Shown piece by piece: positions 15,401-25,482 of a stretch of DNA of 64,000 bases (position 1 is the first letter of the stretch; every line of letters begins with the position of its first letter). A program made the translations under genes and the position numbers. Below the pieces are notes generated by a model. It searched no databases and was not told the DNA's origin. It saw only the letters and a list, made by a program, of their open reading frames with translations. The stretch is from Bacteroidales bacterium. Lineage in GTDB: Bacteria > Bacteroidota > Bacteroidia > Bacteroidales > WCHB1-69. The stretch covers positions 1 through 64,000 of the forward strand of contig JAFPVR010000111.1 in the NCBI GenBank assembly GCA_017395245.1, read 5' to 3'.

Positions 15401-17893
15401 ATGCAGACTTTCTTCGCCGACGTGATTCTGCCGCTGCCCATAGAGGCGCGCTTCACCTACCGCGTGCCGCAGGCACTCAACGGGCAGGTCCGGTTCGGTG
15501 TGCGCGTGGTGGTTCCGTTCGGGGCCAGCAAACTTTACGCCGCCATCGTGGAAAGGGTGCATGAGACACCGCCTAAACAGGTGACAGCCAAATATATACT
15601 GGATGTCATTGACGAACGGCCGGTTATTTCGGAGGCACAGTTCAAGCTCTGGAAATGGATTGCCGACTACTACATGTGTACCGTCGGAGAGGTGATGGCC
15701 GCCGCGCTGCCCTCCGCCCTGCGCCTCGCCAGCGAGACCAAGGTTAAGATTCATCCCGACTTCGACGGTGATGTCTCCGTGCTTACACCTTACGAACTCA
15801 ACGTCGTCGAGCTGCTCATCCACCGTGAGACGATGACCGTGGCCGAGATTGGCAAAACCCTCCAGGTGGCCAAGGTAATGCCCATCATCAAGTCGCTTGT
15901 CGATAAGCGGGCTGTTATCACCGACGAGGAAATTCGTAATCCCTATAAGCCTAAGAAAGAGACGGTTATACGCCTTGCGCCGCCTTACGACAACGAAGCG
16001 GCGTTCATGGAAATCCTTGACAAACTCAATGCGAAAACGTCCACGTCGTCGCAGGCCGACACGTTGCTGGCCTTCTTGATGCGGACGCGCGAAGGCGGTC
16101 GCTACCGTTTTGATGCGACGGTGCCAAAAGCGGAACTGGCCAAGGCGGAGAATGTCAGCCAAAGCAGCTTGCAGACGCTCATCAAGAAGGGAATACTGCT
16201 TTCGGAAGAACGGGTGATTTCCCGTCTTTCCGACTATTCCACCGAAAATGCCGCTGAAGTGACGCTCTCCGGTCCGCAGCAGCGGGCTTTTGACGAAATC
16301 AAGCACCGTTTTGAAGAATTTCCCGTCACGCTGCTGCACGGAGTCACCGGTAGCGGCAAGACTGAGATTTACATCAAGCTCATCGACGAGGTGTTGAAGC
16401 AGGGCAAGCAGGTGTTGTATCTGTTGCCGGAAATTGCCCTTACCTCGCAGATTGTCAACCGCTTGCGAAAGTATTTCGGCGACAGGGTAGGGGTGTACCA
16501 CTCCCGTTTCAACGAATATGAACGGGTGGAGATTTGGAACCGCGTGTTGAGCGGCGGCGAGAACGACGACACCGCCAAGTACCAGCTTGTGCTCGGGGCG
16601 CGTTCGGCGTTGCTGCTGCCTTACAAGAACTTAGGATTGGTTATCGTGGATGAGGAGCATGACGGTTCTTACAAGCAGATGGATCCGGCCCCGCGTTATC
16701 ACGCCCGCGACGCCGCTGTGGTGCTCGCGCAAATTCACGGGGCGAAAACGTTGTTAGGCACCGCCACTCCGTCGTTGGAGACCTACTTCAACGTGCAGAT
16801 TGGCAAGTTCGGGCTTGTGGAGTTGATGCAACGCTATGCCGACAGTCATCTCCCTGACATATACACGGTTAACATGAACCTCGCCACTCGTCGCAACGAG
16901 GTGCGCGGCCTCTTCTCGAACTTCCTGATCGAGCAGATGGCGGCGGCTTTGGAGCGCAAGGAGCAGGTCATCCTGTTCCAGAACCGGCGCGGTTATGCCG
17001 TGCGCATGATCTGCCACACCTGCGAGTCAATGCCCAAGTGCCAGTACTGTGACGTGACGCTGACCTACCACAAAAAGACGAATCTGCTGAAGTGCCACTA
17101 CTGCGGCTATGCCATCGAAGTGCCGAAGGAGTGCCCGACGTGCCACAGTACCGACATAGAGATGAAAGGCTTTGGTACTGAGCAAGTTGAAGATACTTTG
17201 GCGGAGATTTTCCCGGAGGCGCGCATCGCCCGCATGGACACGGACACCACGCGCTCGAAAAATGCCTACCAGCAGATTATCACCGACTTCGAAGAGCACA
17301 AGACGGACATTTTAGTGGGAACGCAGATGGTGACCAAAGGCTTGGATTTCGACCGTGTGAGCGTGGTGGGCATCCTCAACGCCGACGCGCTGATTTCCTT
17401 CCCCGACTTCCGTGCCTTCGAGCGGGCCTTCCAGTTGCTGTCGCAGGTGAGCGGTCGGGCGGGACGCAAGGAAGTGCCCGGCAAGGTGGTCATCCAAACC
17501 TACCAGCCGAACCATGCCGCATTGCAATATGTGGAAAGCAACGATTTCACCGCGATGTACACCAGCCAGATTGCCGAGCGTCAGCTTTTCCGGCTCCCCC
17601 CTGTCACCCGCATGGTGAAAGTCACGTTGAAACATCCTGAGGAACAGACGGTTTTGGCCGCCGCAATGCAGTTGCAGACGATGCTGCGCGAGGCGTTCGC
17701 CGGTAACGTGATGGGACCCTCCGCGCCGTTGGTCTCCCGCATCCAGAATTACTATCTCCAAGACTTCTGGATTAAGCTGAACCGCGATGCCACCTTGGCA
17801 GCCCGGAAGCAGCGGCTTGCGGAGGTGCTCCGCCAGTTCAAGCAGCTGCCGGACTACAAGAAAGTGCGGTGCGTAGTGAATGTGGATGCGTGA
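15401..17893 (+). CDS. priA: Primosomal protein N' (replication restart helicase PriA)
   Basis: An 830-aa 3'-5' DNA helicase that reloads the replisome at stalled forks. The N-terminal 3'-binding domain (FADVILPLPIEARFTYRVP) is followed by a winged-helix region, Walker A GVTGSGKT (residues 314-321), DEEH box (417-420), then zinc-binding cysteines (CHTCESMPKCQYC, CHYCGY, CPTC) and C-terminal motifs GTQMVTKGLDFDRV and QVSGRAGR. All expected motifs and cysteine pairs are present. It lies 12 bp after the binding-protein gene; a GTTTACA heptamer array starts 5 bp after its stop. Intact and unremarkable. Confidence 0.97.
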   Translation: MQTFFADVILPLPIEARFTYRVPQALNGQVRFGVRVVVPFGASKLYAAIVERVHETPPKQVTAKYILDVIDERPVISEAQFKLWKWIADYYMCTVGEVMAAALPSALRLASETKVKIHPDFDGDVSVLTPYELNVVELLIHRETMTVAEIGKTLQVAKVMPIIKSLVDKRAVITDEEIRNPYKPKKETVIRLAPPYDNEAAFMEILDKLNAKTSTSSQADTLLAFLMRTREGGRYRFDATVPKAELAKAENVSQSSLQTLIKKGILLSEERVISRLSDYSTENAAEVTLSGPQQRAFDEIKHRFEEFPVTLLHGVTGSGKTEIYIKLIDEVLKQGKQVLYLLPEIALTSQIVNRLRKYFGDRVGVYHSRFNEYERVEIWNRVLSGGENDDTAKYQLVLGARSALLLPYKNLGLVIVDEEHDGSYKQMDPAPRYHARDAAVVLAQIHGAKTLLGTATPSLETYFNVQIGKFGLVELMQRYADSHLPDIYTVNMNLATRRNEVRGLFSNFLIEQMAAALERKEQVILFQNRRGYAVRMICHTCESMPKCQYCDVTLTYHKKTNLLKCHYCGYAIEVPKECPTCHSTDIEMKGFGTEQVEDTLAEIFPEARIARMDTDTTRSKNAYQQIITDFEEHKTDILVGTQMVTKGLDFDRVSVVGILNADALISFPDFRAFERAFQLLSQVSGRAGRKEVPGKVVIQTYQPNHAALQYVESNDFTAMYTSQIAERQLFRLPPVTRMVKVTLKHPEEQTVLAAAMQLQTMLREAFAGNVMGPSAPLVSRIQNYYLQDFWIKLNRDATLAARKQRLAEVLRQFKQLPDYKKVRCVVNVDA

Positions 17894-17898
17894 GCTTG

Positions 17899-17933
17899 GT
17901 TTACAGTTTGCGGTTTACAGTTTACGGTTATTG
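17899..17933. repeat. GTTTACA heptamer array
   Basis: Five exact 7-bp steps: GTTTACA, GTTTGCG, GTTTACA, GTTTACG, GTTATTG, between the priA stop (17891-17893) and the glgB start. Here the sense strand word has no stop triplet but its complement (TGTAAAC) does. Confidence 0.7.
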
Positions 17934-17947
17934 ACAATTGCTATAGT

Positions 17948-19936
17948 ATGAAAATAACAACACAATCCAAACTCGCCAGCAAAGACCCCTGGCTGAAACC
18001 CTACCGCGCGGCCCTGCAGCGTCGTATGGAGCGGGCTGCTTTGCGTGAGCTGCAGCTCACCGACGACAAGGTGCCGCTTACCGACATCGCTAATGCCCAC
18101 CTCTACTACGGGCTGCACAAGACCGCTGACGGCTGGGTCTTCCGCGAGAAGGCCCCCAACGCCACCGCAATCTATCTCTACGGCGATTTCTCCAATTGGC
18201 AGATTCAGCCGCAGTTCGCCCTCAAGTCGCTTGGTAACGGCGACTGGGAAATCGAACTCCCCGACTTTCTCCTGAAACATGGCCAGCTCTACAAACTTTG
18301 GATGGTGTGGCACGGCGGCGCCGACGAGCGCATCCCTGTCTACTGCCGCCGTGTGGTGCAAGACGACTTTACCAAGGTTTTCTGCGCCCAGGTATGGGAG
18401 CCGGAACCGTACGTTTGGAAGCATCCTGCGCCGTCCAAGCCCGCGCACCCGCTTATCTACGAGGCGCACGTGGGCATGTCGTCGCAGGAGGCCAAGATTT
18501 CCTCCTACCATGAGTTTCAAGAGACGGTGCTTCCGCGAATTAAAGCACTGGGATACAATACGATACAGCTGATGGCCATTCAGGAGCATCCCTATTATGG
18601 CTCGTTCGGTTACCAGGTTTCCAACTTCTTTGCGCCGTCGTTCCGCTTTGGCACACCCGAGGAGTTGAAGGAACTCGTTGACACGGCCCACGGCATGGGC
18701 ATCGCCGTGATTCTGGACGTTATCCACTCCCACGCCGTGAAGAACGAGCGCGAAGGCATCGGCTGTTTCGACGGCAGCGACAGCCTCTACACGCATCACG
18801 GCGAACGCGGTCACCATCGCGTGTGGGATTCTCGCTGCTTCGACTATGGCAAGGAAGATACCATCCGTTTCCTGCTCTCGAATCTCAAGTACTGGCTGCA
18901 GGAGTTCCGCTTCGACGGCTTCCGCTTCGACGGGGTGACGAGCATGTGCTACCTTGACCACGGTCTCGGTGTCGATTTCCTCGAATATGCGCAGTATTTC
19001 GATGGCAATGTGGATGAGGATGCACTCGTCTATCTCACGCTGGCCAACAAACTGGTGCGCGAAATCAATCCGCAGGCCACGACCATCGCGGAAGATGTGA
19101 GCGGCATGCCTGGAATGGCGTTCCCGGTGGAAGAGGGCGGCATCGGTTTCGACTTCCGCATGTCGATGGGTATCGCCGACTTCTGGGTGAAGACCCTCAA
19201 GACTCGCAGCGACGACGACTGGAGCGTGGGCGAGATCTACTTCCGGATGACCGACAAGCGCGCCGAGGAGCAGACCATTAGCTACGCCGAGTGCCACGAC
19301 CAGGCGTTGGTTGGCGACAAGACGATGATATTCCGGATGATAGACAGCAAGATGTATACGTCAATGTCGGTGCTGACCCCGGATATGGTGGTGGATCGCG
19401 GCATTGCGCTGCACAAGCTGATTCGTTTGGTGACATTGACGCTCTGTTCCGGCGGCTATCTTAACTTCATGGGCAACGAGTTCGGCCATCCTGAGTGGAT
19501 TGACTTCCCGAGGGAGGGCAACGGCTGGTCGTGCTATCATGCCCGCCGGCAGTGGAACTTGGCGGATGATGACACGCTGAAATACAGCGGGTTGAACCGT
19601 TTCGACAGGGATATGATCCACTGTGTCACTGAGCAGCGTCTGTTGGAGTCGTTGCCGGAGGCACTCTGCCAGAACGAGGGCGACAAGGTGCTGGCGTTTC
19701 GGCGCGGCAGTTGCGTGGTGGTCTTCAACTTCCACCCCTCAAACGCCTATTCGGACTATGCCATCGCATGTCCGCCCGGCGAGTACCGCATTGTGCTGAA
19801 CAGCGACGACCCTTGCTACCACGGTTTCGGCAATATCGATTCGGGAATTTCCTATTTTACAGACTGTTACGAGGGCGTTTCGCGCTTGCGGCTCTATCTG
19901 CCGCCCCGGACGGCGGTGGTGCTGGCATCGAAATAG
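17948..19936 (+). CDS. glgB: 1,4-alpha-glucan branching enzyme
   Basis: A 662-aa GH13 branching enzyme that introduces alpha-1,6 branches into glycogen. An N-terminal CBM48 region (GWVFREKAPNATAIYLYGDFSNW) precedes the catalytic barrel with the conserved regions DVIHSH (Asp257), FRFDG with the nucleophile Asp328, the acid/base Glu382 (AEDVSG) and the third carboxylate Asp451 (ECHDQ). The C-terminal beta domain is complete. Shorter than the proteobacterial enzyme, as in the Bacteroidetes/eukaryote-like branch. No other glycogen genes adjoin it. Downstream lies a 31-bp hairpin array before hisS. Confidence 0.96.
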   Translation: MKITTQSKLASKDPWLKPYRAALQRRMERAALRELQLTDDKVPLTDIANAHLYYGLHKTADGWVFREKAPNATAIYLYGDFSNWQIQPQFALKSLGNGDWEIELPDFLLKHGQLYKLWMVWHGGADERIPVYCRRVVQDDFTKVFCAQVWEPEPYVWKHPAPSKPAHPLIYEAHVGMSSQEAKISSYHEFQETVLPRIKALGYNTIQLMAIQEHPYYGSFGYQVSNFFAPSFRFGTPEELKELVDTAHGMGIAVILDVIHSHAVKNEREGIGCFDGSDSLYTHHGERGHHRVWDSRCFDYGKEDTIRFLLSNLKYWLQEFRFDGFRFDGVTSMCYLDHGLGVDFLEYAQYFDGNVDEDALVYLTLANKLVREINPQATTIAEDVSGMPGMAFPVEEGGIGFDFRMSMGIADFWVKTLKTRSDDDWSVGEIYFRMTDKRAEEQTISYAECHDQALVGDKTMIFRMIDSKMYTSMSVLTPDMVVDRGIALHKLIRLVTLTLCSGGYLNFMGNEFGHPEWIDFPREGNGWSCYHARRQWNLADDDTLKYSGLNRFDRDMIHCVTEQRLLESLPEALCQNEGDKVLAFRRGSCVVVFNFHPSNAYSDYAIACPPGEYRIVLNSDDPCYHGFGNIDSGISYFTDCYEGVSRLRLYLPPRTAVVLASK

Positions 19937-19956
19937 AGGTTAGGTCACACAGAAAC

Positions 19957-20148
19957 CACAGAAATCACAGAAGCATTCGCCTGCGGCGAATGAGGAGCGT
20001 CGGCATTCCTGCCGACGTGGGCTCTTCGGCAGGAATGCCGTTGCTCCTAATGCTTTGCGGCAGGAATGCCGCTGCTCCTAATGTTTTGCGGCAGGAATGC
20101 CGCTGCTCCTAATGTTTTGCGGCAGGAATGCCGCTGCTCCTAAAAAAA
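19957..20148. repeat. 31-bp tandem hairpin array upstream of hisS
   Basis: Four 31-bp units run from 20025 to 20148. Each contains the hairpin CGGCA-GGAA-TGCCG followed by CTGCTCCTAATGTTT. An inverted single copy lies at 19993-20017 (GGAGCGTCGGCATTCCTGCC), so a long stem could form. Upstream are short CACAGAAA-type repeats (from about 19949) and the palindrome ATTCGCC-TGC-GGCGAAT (19975-19991). The array ends exactly at the hisS promoter. Confidence 0.75.
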
Positions 20149-20151
20149 TTG

Positions 20152-20159
20152 TATCTTTG
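20152..20159 (+). promoter_or_regulatory. -7 promoter element of hisS
   Basis: TATCTTTG, 27 bp before the ATG at 20186 and immediately after the hairpin array. It rules out the in-frame TTG at 20168 as a likely start. Confidence 0.6.
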
Positions 20160-20185
20160 CCGATTGTTTGAAAATAGAAAAAGAT

Positions 20186-21592
20186 ATGGTAAAACCCTCT
20201 ATTCCAAAAGGCACACGCGACTTCACGCCCGTCGAGATGATGCGGCGTAATTATATTTTTGACACTATCCGTTCGGTGTTCCACCGGCACGGATGCCTTC
20301 CAATTGAGACCCCCGCGATGGAGAACCTCTCCACACTTATGGGCAAGTACGGTGAGGAAGGCGATCGTCTCCTCTTCAAGATTCTCAATTCCGGCGACTT
20401 TACCAAAGGTGTTGATTTCCAGAATGAAGAGCAGAGTGTGAACCACTTGGCGGCGCAGCTTTGCGAGAAAGGACTTCGTTACGACCTTACTGTGCCGTTC
20501 GCGCGGTTCGTGGTGCAGCACCAGAGCGAGCTCACCTTTCCGTTCAAACGTTACCAGATGCAGCCCGTGTGGCGCGCCGACCGTCCGCAGAAGGGCCGCT
20601 ATCGCGAGTTTTACCAGTGCGATGTCGACATTATCGGCAGCAATTCCTTGCTTAATGAGGTCGAGCTGGTGGAAATCACTGGCGAAGTTTTCCGCGCTTT
20701 CGGCATCCCCATCGTGATGAAAATCAACAACCGCAAGATTCTCACCGGCATCGCCGAGATTTTCTGCAATGCTGACCAGGTGACCGACCTCTGTGTGGCA
20801 TTGGACAAGCTTGACAAAATCGGGCGCGAGGCTGTCTGCGCCGAAATGCTGGAGCGCGGTATCTCCCAGGAAGCGGTCTGCGGTCTTTCGCCGCTGTTCG
20901 AATTGGGAGGCCTCTCCAACAGCGAAGTCCTCGACAAACTGGAGCAGATGCTTTCGGCCTCCGAGACGGGACTGAAGGGTGTCGCAGAGTTGCGCACGGT
21001 GTTGGATTATGTCGACAAGTTGCAGATACCCATTCAGTTGGAAGTGGATGTGACGCTTGCTCGCGGACTGAACTACTACACCGGTGCCATCTTCGAGATC
21101 AAGGCCAAGGACGTGGCGATGGGCAGCATCTCCGGTGGTGGCCGCTACGACAACCTTACCGGCATTTTCGGGTTGAAGAACATGTCGGGCGTGGGCATCT
21201 CCTACGGTGCGGAACGCATCTACGATGTGCTCAACGAACTCGACCTTTTCCCGCAGCACATCCTTACGCCCATCACCGCGATGTTCGTGAATTTCGGCGG
21301 CGATGACGAACTTTACGCCCTCCAGGGTCTCAAGCAGCTCCGCGATGCCGGCATTCCTTCCGAAATCTACTCCGACAACGCGAAGATGGGCAAGCAGATG
21401 AACTACGCCAATGCCAAGGGCATCCCCTACGTCATCCTCGCCGGCGAGAACGAGCGCGCCAAGGGCATCTACACCCTCAAGAACATGCATACCGGCGAAC
21501 AACAGGCTATTTCGTTAGAAAACATTCTTGATTTACTAAAAAATAATTCCTTGAACAGCCTCGAAGAGGCAAAACGCGCGAAGCACAAATAA
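20186..21592 (+). CDS. hisS: Histidyl-tRNA synthetase
   Basis: A 468-aa class II aminoacyl-tRNA synthetase charging tRNA-His. Motif 1 region [23 protein letters not shown] opens the protein; motif 2 reads [27 protein letters not shown]; the histidine-binding loop is [15 protein letters not shown]; motif 3 is [15 protein letters not shown]. The C-terminal anticodon-binding domain follows ([20 protein letters not shown]). The ATG at 20186 is preferred over an upstream TTG. Monocistronic; a GTGTGGGG hairpin repeat follows its stop. Confidence 0.97.
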   Translation: MVKPSIPKGTRDFTPVEMMRRNYIFDTIRSVFHRHGCLPIETPAMENLSTLMGKYGEEGDRLLFKILNSGDFTKGVDFQNEEQSVNHLAAQLCEKGLRYDLTVPFARFVVQHQSELTFPFKRYQMQPVWRADRPQKGRYREFYQCDVDIIGSNSLLNEVELVEITGEVFRAFGIPIVMKINNRKILTGIAEIFCNADQVTDLCVALDKLDKIGREAVCAEMLERGISQEAVCGLSPLFELGGLSNSEVLDKLEQMLSASETGLKGVAELRTVLDYVDKLQIPIQLEVDVTLARGLNYYTGAIFEIKAKDVAMGSISGGGRYDNLTGIFGLKNMSGVGISYGAERIYDVLNELDLFPQHILTPITAMFVNFGGDDELYALQGLKQLRDAGIPSEIYSDNAKMGKQMNYANAKGIPYVILAGENERAKGIYTLKNMHTGEQQAISLENILDLLKNNSLNSLEEAKRAKHK

Positions 21593-21660
21593 CCCCACAC
21601 AAGGCGATAGCCGCAGTGTGGGGCGTATGACGTCTCTACATGCATCTCTGCAAACGATAA
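21593..21660. repeat. Hairpin repeat plus palindrome half-arm
   Basis: CCCCACAC ... GTGTGGGG (about 21594-21625) is the same hairpin family as in the kam operon spacers, in opposite orientation. It is followed by GACGTCTCTACA, which matches one arm of the 28-nt palindrome family without its partner. It separates hisS from the DUF389 gene. Confidence 0.5.
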
Positions 21661-21667
21661 TACGATT

Positions 21668-23089
21668 ATGGACGAACAAACGACGACACCTCCTGCTTCT
21701 CCTAAAAAACACCACTCCTTTCGCGTGCGCATGCGGAAGTTCTGGTACACGGTGCTGGAATACACTCACCTGAAAGAGGATACCGACTATGAGGCCACCG
21801 TCCGGTATATCTCCGGCAGTGTGGAATTCCGCGGGGTTAACCTGTGGGTCTTGGCCTTTGCCATCATCGTGGCATCCGTGGGCTTGAACATGAACTCCAC
21901 GGCGGTCATTATCGGTGCCATGTTGATTTCGCCCATTATGGGTCCCATCACGGGCATCGGTCTCTCGGTGGGAATTTTGGATGAAGATTTGCTGAAAAGA
22001 TCCTTGCGGAATCTTTTCATTATGGTGATTATCAGCTTATTGACATCAACACTCTACTTCTTGATTTCCCCGTTGAGTGAGGCGCAGTCGGAGCTGATGG
22101 CGCGCACCCGGCCCACTATTTTCGATGTCTTCATCGCCTTCTTCGGCGGATTGGCGGGTATCGTGGCCACCTCGCGCAAAAGCCAGCCGTTCACGGTGAT
22201 TTCCGGCGTGGCCATCGCCACCGCGTTGATGCCGCCGCTCTGCACCGCTGGTTACGGATTGGCTACCTGGCAGTTACGCTATTTCGGCGGTGCCTTCTAC
22301 CTCTTTTTCATCAACTCCTTCTTCATCGCTCTCGCTACGTTCATCATGGTGCGTTTCCTTGATTTTCCGCAGGTGCGCTACATGGATGACTCCCGCTTCA
22401 AATCAGTGCGGCGGATGATTTACGCGTTCGCCATTCTGGTGATGATTCCCAGCGTGGTGATTGCCTTCAACCTCGTGCGCGAGTCGGCCTTCAACTCGCA
22501 GGCTATCAAGTTCGTGAATGAGATTCAACAGACCCCGTATTTTGAAAAGACACAACTCATAGACCATAAACGGGAATACACCAACAAGTCGCAAGTCATT
22601 ACGCTGCGGGTCGTCGGAAAACCGCTTTCCAAGGAGGATATTGCGCAGATACAGTCCCTGATGCAGACTGCATACGGTCTCGACCATGCCCGGTTAGTGG
22701 TCAAGCAAACCGAGGGAATGATGATGATGGACATCGCGCAGCAGAATCAAGTTATTGAGGACATCATAGACAAGAAGGATGCGCTGATTGAAAGCCAGGA
22801 TTCCACCATAGTGGCGTTGCGTGCAGAGTTGCACAAGCTCACCGGCTCGTCGGAAAACACCGAGCAGGTGGTGAAGGAGATTTATTCGCAATATGCTGAA
22901 ATAGAGCAGGCTGCTATTTTGTCAATGGAGTGTTATGATACTAAAACGCTCGAGCATAGGGCGGTTCCAGCTGTCTATCTGAAGTGGAAGGACGGCCACC
23001 GTCATCCCGAAGCGGAGAAGCGCTTGTGCGAATGGCTGAAGGTACGCCTGAATGTTGATGAAATCCAAATGATACGTATTGATTCGTAG
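21668..23089 (+). CDS. DUF389 / TIGR00341-type membrane protein
   Basis: A 473-aa protein with an N-terminal membrane domain of the DUF389 family: WVLAFAIIVASVGLNMNSTAVIIGAMLISPIMGPITGIGLSVG, FFGGLAGIVATSRK and ISGVAIATALMPPLCTAGYGLA, about six transmembrane segments over residues 55-265. The C-terminal half is soluble with a coiled-coil stretch (QNQVIEDIIDKKDALIESQDSTIVALRAELHKL). The biochemical function of the family is unknown. It stands between hisS and an MFS gene on the same strand with a 21-bp gap to the latter. Confidence 0.9.
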   Translation: MDEQTTTPPASPKKHHSFRVRMRKFWYTVLEYTHLKEDTDYEATVRYISGSVEFRGVNLWVLAFAIIVASVGLNMNSTAVIIGAMLISPIMGPITGIGLSVGILDEDLLKRSLRNLFIMVIISLLTSTLYFLISPLSEAQSELMARTRPTIFDVFIAFFGGLAGIVATSRKSQPFTVISGVAIATALMPPLCTAGYGLATWQLRYFGGAFYLFFINSFFIALATFIMVRFLDFPQVRYMDDSRFKSVRRMIYAFAILVMIPSVVIAFNLVRESAFNSQAIKFVNEIQQTPYFEKTQLIDHKREYTNKSQVITLRVVGKPLSKEDIAQIQSLMQTAYGLDHARLVVKQTEGMMMMDIAQQNQVIEDIIDKKDALIESQDSTIVALRAELHKLTGSSENTEQVVKEIYSQYAEIEQAAILSMECYDTKTLEHRAVPAVYLKWKDGHRHPEAEKRLCEWLKVRLNVDEIQMIRIDS

Positions 23090-23110
23090 GTAATAATAAA
23101 ATTAAACAAT

Positions 23111-24295
23111 ATGAAAAAACAACTATCCCTGATTTCCGTGTTTTTCGTGTTTCTGGCCATGGGTTTCGGCGATGCCGCCGGACAATTGGTCTCCGTGGTG
23201 GAGAAGGCGTTCAACGTCACGCCGTTCACCGCGTCGTTAGTGTCGCTGTCGGGCATGATTATGTTCGGCGTGTTGTCGGTGCCTACGGGCGTTTGGCAGT
23301 CCAAGATCGGCAAGAAGAAGATGCTCACCATCGGTCTGATGCTCTTCCTTGCGGGTGCGCTGCTGCCCATCGTTGCCTTCAACTTCCCGGTCATCCTGTT
23401 GGCGGTGTTGCTGATGGGCGCGGGCGCCACTATTCTGCAAGTGTCTGGCAATCCGCTGATTCGCGATGTCGCCGATGAGGGCAAATACTCCAGCATGCTC
23501 TCCTTCGCGCAGTCGCTGAAGGCCATCGGCACACTTTCCACGTCGTTGATTCTCGTGCTCATCGGCACCTCGTTGATGAAATACGCTTGGTTCTCATACA
23601 CCCCGGAGGGCGGCGAGACCATTGACATGGGTTTCCGCATCCTTTTCCCGATTTTCGCGGTGGTGTTGCTCATCACGCTCGTGATGGTCGTGATGTTCGT
23701 GCCCGACAATGTCAGCAAGTCCGACGAGAAGCCGACCACGGTGGGCAACTGCATTCGTGCGTTGGGCAACCCGTTCATCCTCATGATGTTCCTTGCCATT
23801 TTCTTCTACTGCGGTGCGGAGGCTTCCATGTTCAACCGCATTCCGTCGATTTTGAGTGAGAATACGAGCGTCACTCCGGCCATGGGCAACATTGTGCTGA
23901 TTGTCTCGCTGTTCGTGGGCCGTTTCCTCGGTGGTGTCATCCTCCAGAAGATGAGCGCGAAGAAGTTCCTCGGCATCACGGTGGCTGTTTCCATTATCGG
24001 CAACCTGTTGCTCTTCTTGCCCTACAACGCTTTCACCACGTGGTTGAGCTTCATCCTCGTTGGTATCGGTTTCGCCAATATCTTCCCGCTGGTCTTCTCC
24101 ATCTGTGTCGACCACAAGCCGGAGATGTCGAACGAGATTTCGGGCCTGATGACCACGGCTATCGTGGGTGCGGCCATTGTTCCGCTGCTCACGGGTGCTA
24201 TGGCGGGCATCGGTGTCCGCTACGCCTTCATCGTGCCGCTCGCCTGCCTTTGTTACCTGTGCTTCGTGACGGCGAAGGTCTCGAAGGAACAATAA
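23111..24295 (+). CDS. MFS transporter, FHS (fucose/sugar)-like family
   Basis: A 394-aa inner-membrane transporter with twelve predicted hydrophobic segments. Features of the FHS branch of the major facilitator superfamily are the N-terminal FFVFLAMGFGDAAGQLV, the cytoplasmic loop GVWQSKIGKKKMLTIGL and QVSGNPLIRDVA. Sugar:proton symport across the inner membrane is the usual role; the substrate cannot be told from the sequence and no catabolic genes adjoin it. A 28-nt palindrome begins 17 bp after the stop and marks the border with the AT-richer restriction-modification pair. Confidence 0.88.
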   Translation: MKKQLSLISVFFVFLAMGFGDAAGQLVSVVEKAFNVTPFTASLVSLSGMIMFGVLSVPTGVWQSKIGKKKMLTIGLMLFLAGALLPIVAFNFPVILLAVLLMGAGATILQVSGNPLIRDVADEGKYSSMLSFAQSLKAIGTLSTSLILVLIGTSLMKYAWFSYTPEGGETIDMGFRILFPIFAVVLLITLVMVVMFVPDNVSKSDEKPTTVGNCIRALGNPFILMMFLAIFFYCGAEASMFNRIPSILSENTSVTPAMGNIVLIVSLFVGRFLGGVILQKMSAKKFLGITVAVSIIGNLLLFLPYNAFTTWLSFILVGIGFANIFPLVFSICVDHKPEMSNEISGLMTTAIVGAAIVPLLTGAMAGIGVRYAFIVPLACLCYLCFVTAKVSKEQ

Positions 24296-24311
24296 CATAC
24301 ATTCCCGTTCT

Positions 24312-24339
24312 GTAGAGACGTGCCATGGCGCGTCTCTAC
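24312..24339. repeat. 28-nt palindrome, core TGCCATGGCG
   Basis: Arms GTAGAGACG / CGTCTCTAC; core self-complementary except for the same terminal T-G pair seen in the 9818 copy. Located at the left border of the restriction-modification pair. Confidence 0.85.
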
Positions 24340-24411
24340 AACGACGAATGTCCGTGTTTTGGCTTTTCTAAGATAATATTATGTGAATCATTGAAAATAA
24401 AAAGACTTGTA

Positions 24412-25482
24412 ATGGAAGAAAAAACAACTCCGGGCCTTTTCGGCCAAAGACACTCGAGCAGAGACTATACAAAAGCGGAATGCTGGGGCAAGAACCAGTT
24501 CAACAGCTCGTTTCCGGCCTCGTTGGTGGCGTATATGTACTCTAAAAACATCCTCCCTGTCTATATCAAAACGACATCAGGCAATCAAATCGTGCATGAC
24601 AAAATTAAAGACATAGAACTATTAGGTATTGACCCGCTCAGTGATGAGGCTTATTACAATTTTGAAGCGGGTTTTGCCCCGTATGAAAAGTTCTATCAAG
24701 GAGATCGTGAGAAAATAGATCTCGTAATGATGAATGATAAAACGGATAAGCTGCTTTCAGGTTTGGAGGTCAAACTCACGGCTTTGCCTGATAACACTAC
24801 AAAATCATACGATGAGTCATTGTGGGGCACTGAGATTGTGATGCGTCCGCCTACGATCTGCTTTTTGGCTTGCAGTATCTGTGCGAATTATAGTACAGTT
24901 GCGAGTAAAGAAAAATTGAGGCACCTATTGCGTTGTGTTCCACAAATCAATCATTGGGAAGAGATTGATGAGGTTTTACACCATTATGGAATGATTCTTT
25001 CAGCTGTTCTTGCTGTTTCTTCTGATATGTCGGACAAGCAAAAACCGTTGATTTTGCAGCCGATATGGAAAACCGAAGGTAGCAAAATGCGATTGAAAGA
25101 AGATTGTTTGGATGTCTTTGTTTGGTCTAATCTTGCAGTCATTCAGATGTGTTGCACGGAAGATGCGGCTGATATTACCAAACTGAATCGATTCCACCGG
25201 ACTATCATTTGGATTTACAAGATGTTGTTGGATTATATCACGTATGATACCTTTGATTACAAGCGTATTATCCGTTTGCAGTCGTACAATCTTGCCAACG
25301 ACAAGGCGTTTGCCCTGCCGGGAACGAAATCGCATGTGTTTCTGAAAAGCCCGGAGATGCTCCGACCGAGAATCTCGAAGTATGAGATTAAGAATATTAT
25401 ACTCGGTGGTGGTCAGGAGCTGTTAAGCCCTGAACGCCGTTTCGATGCTGTTTTAGTCAATAGTCCCGACATTTTTGAATGA
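24412..25482 (+). CDS. HindVP-like type II restriction endonuclease
   Basis: A 356-aa protein similar to the HindVP restriction endonuclease family: LFGQRHSSRDYTKAECWGKNQFNSSFPASL near the N-terminus and a PD-(D/E)XK-type catalytic core with Asp103 (KIDLVMM), Glu119 and Lys121 (GLEVKL). The prototype cuts GRCGYC; whether this enzyme shares that specificity is unknown. The ATG at 24412 gives the family N-terminus. Its stop overlaps the start of the methyltransferase gene (ATGA), so the two are translationally coupled. Base composition is clearly lower in G+C than the flanking core genes, consistent with transfer as a unit. Confidence 0.85.
   Translation: MEEKTTPGLFGQRHSSRDYTKAECWGKNQFNSSFPASLVAYMYSKNILPVYIKTTSGNQIVHDKIKDIELLGIDPLSDEAYYNFEAGFAPYEKFYQGDREKIDLVMMNDKTDKLLSGLEVKLTALPDNTTKSYDESLWGTEIVMRPPTICFLACSICANYSTVASKEKLRHLLRCVPQINHWEEIDEVLHHYGMILSAVLAVSSDMSDKQKPLILQPIWKTEGSKMRLKEDCLDVFVWSNLAVIQMCCTEDAADITKLNRFHRTIIWIYKMLLDYITYDTFDYKRIIRLQSYNLANDKAFALPGTKSHVFLKSPEMLRPRISKYEIKNIILGGGQELLSPERRFDAVLVNSPDIFE

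Noticed and set aside
24325-24411. N-terminal extension of the HindVP-like enzyme
   Set aside because: It starts inside a 28-nt palindrome and reads non-family sequence; ATG 24412 fits the family.
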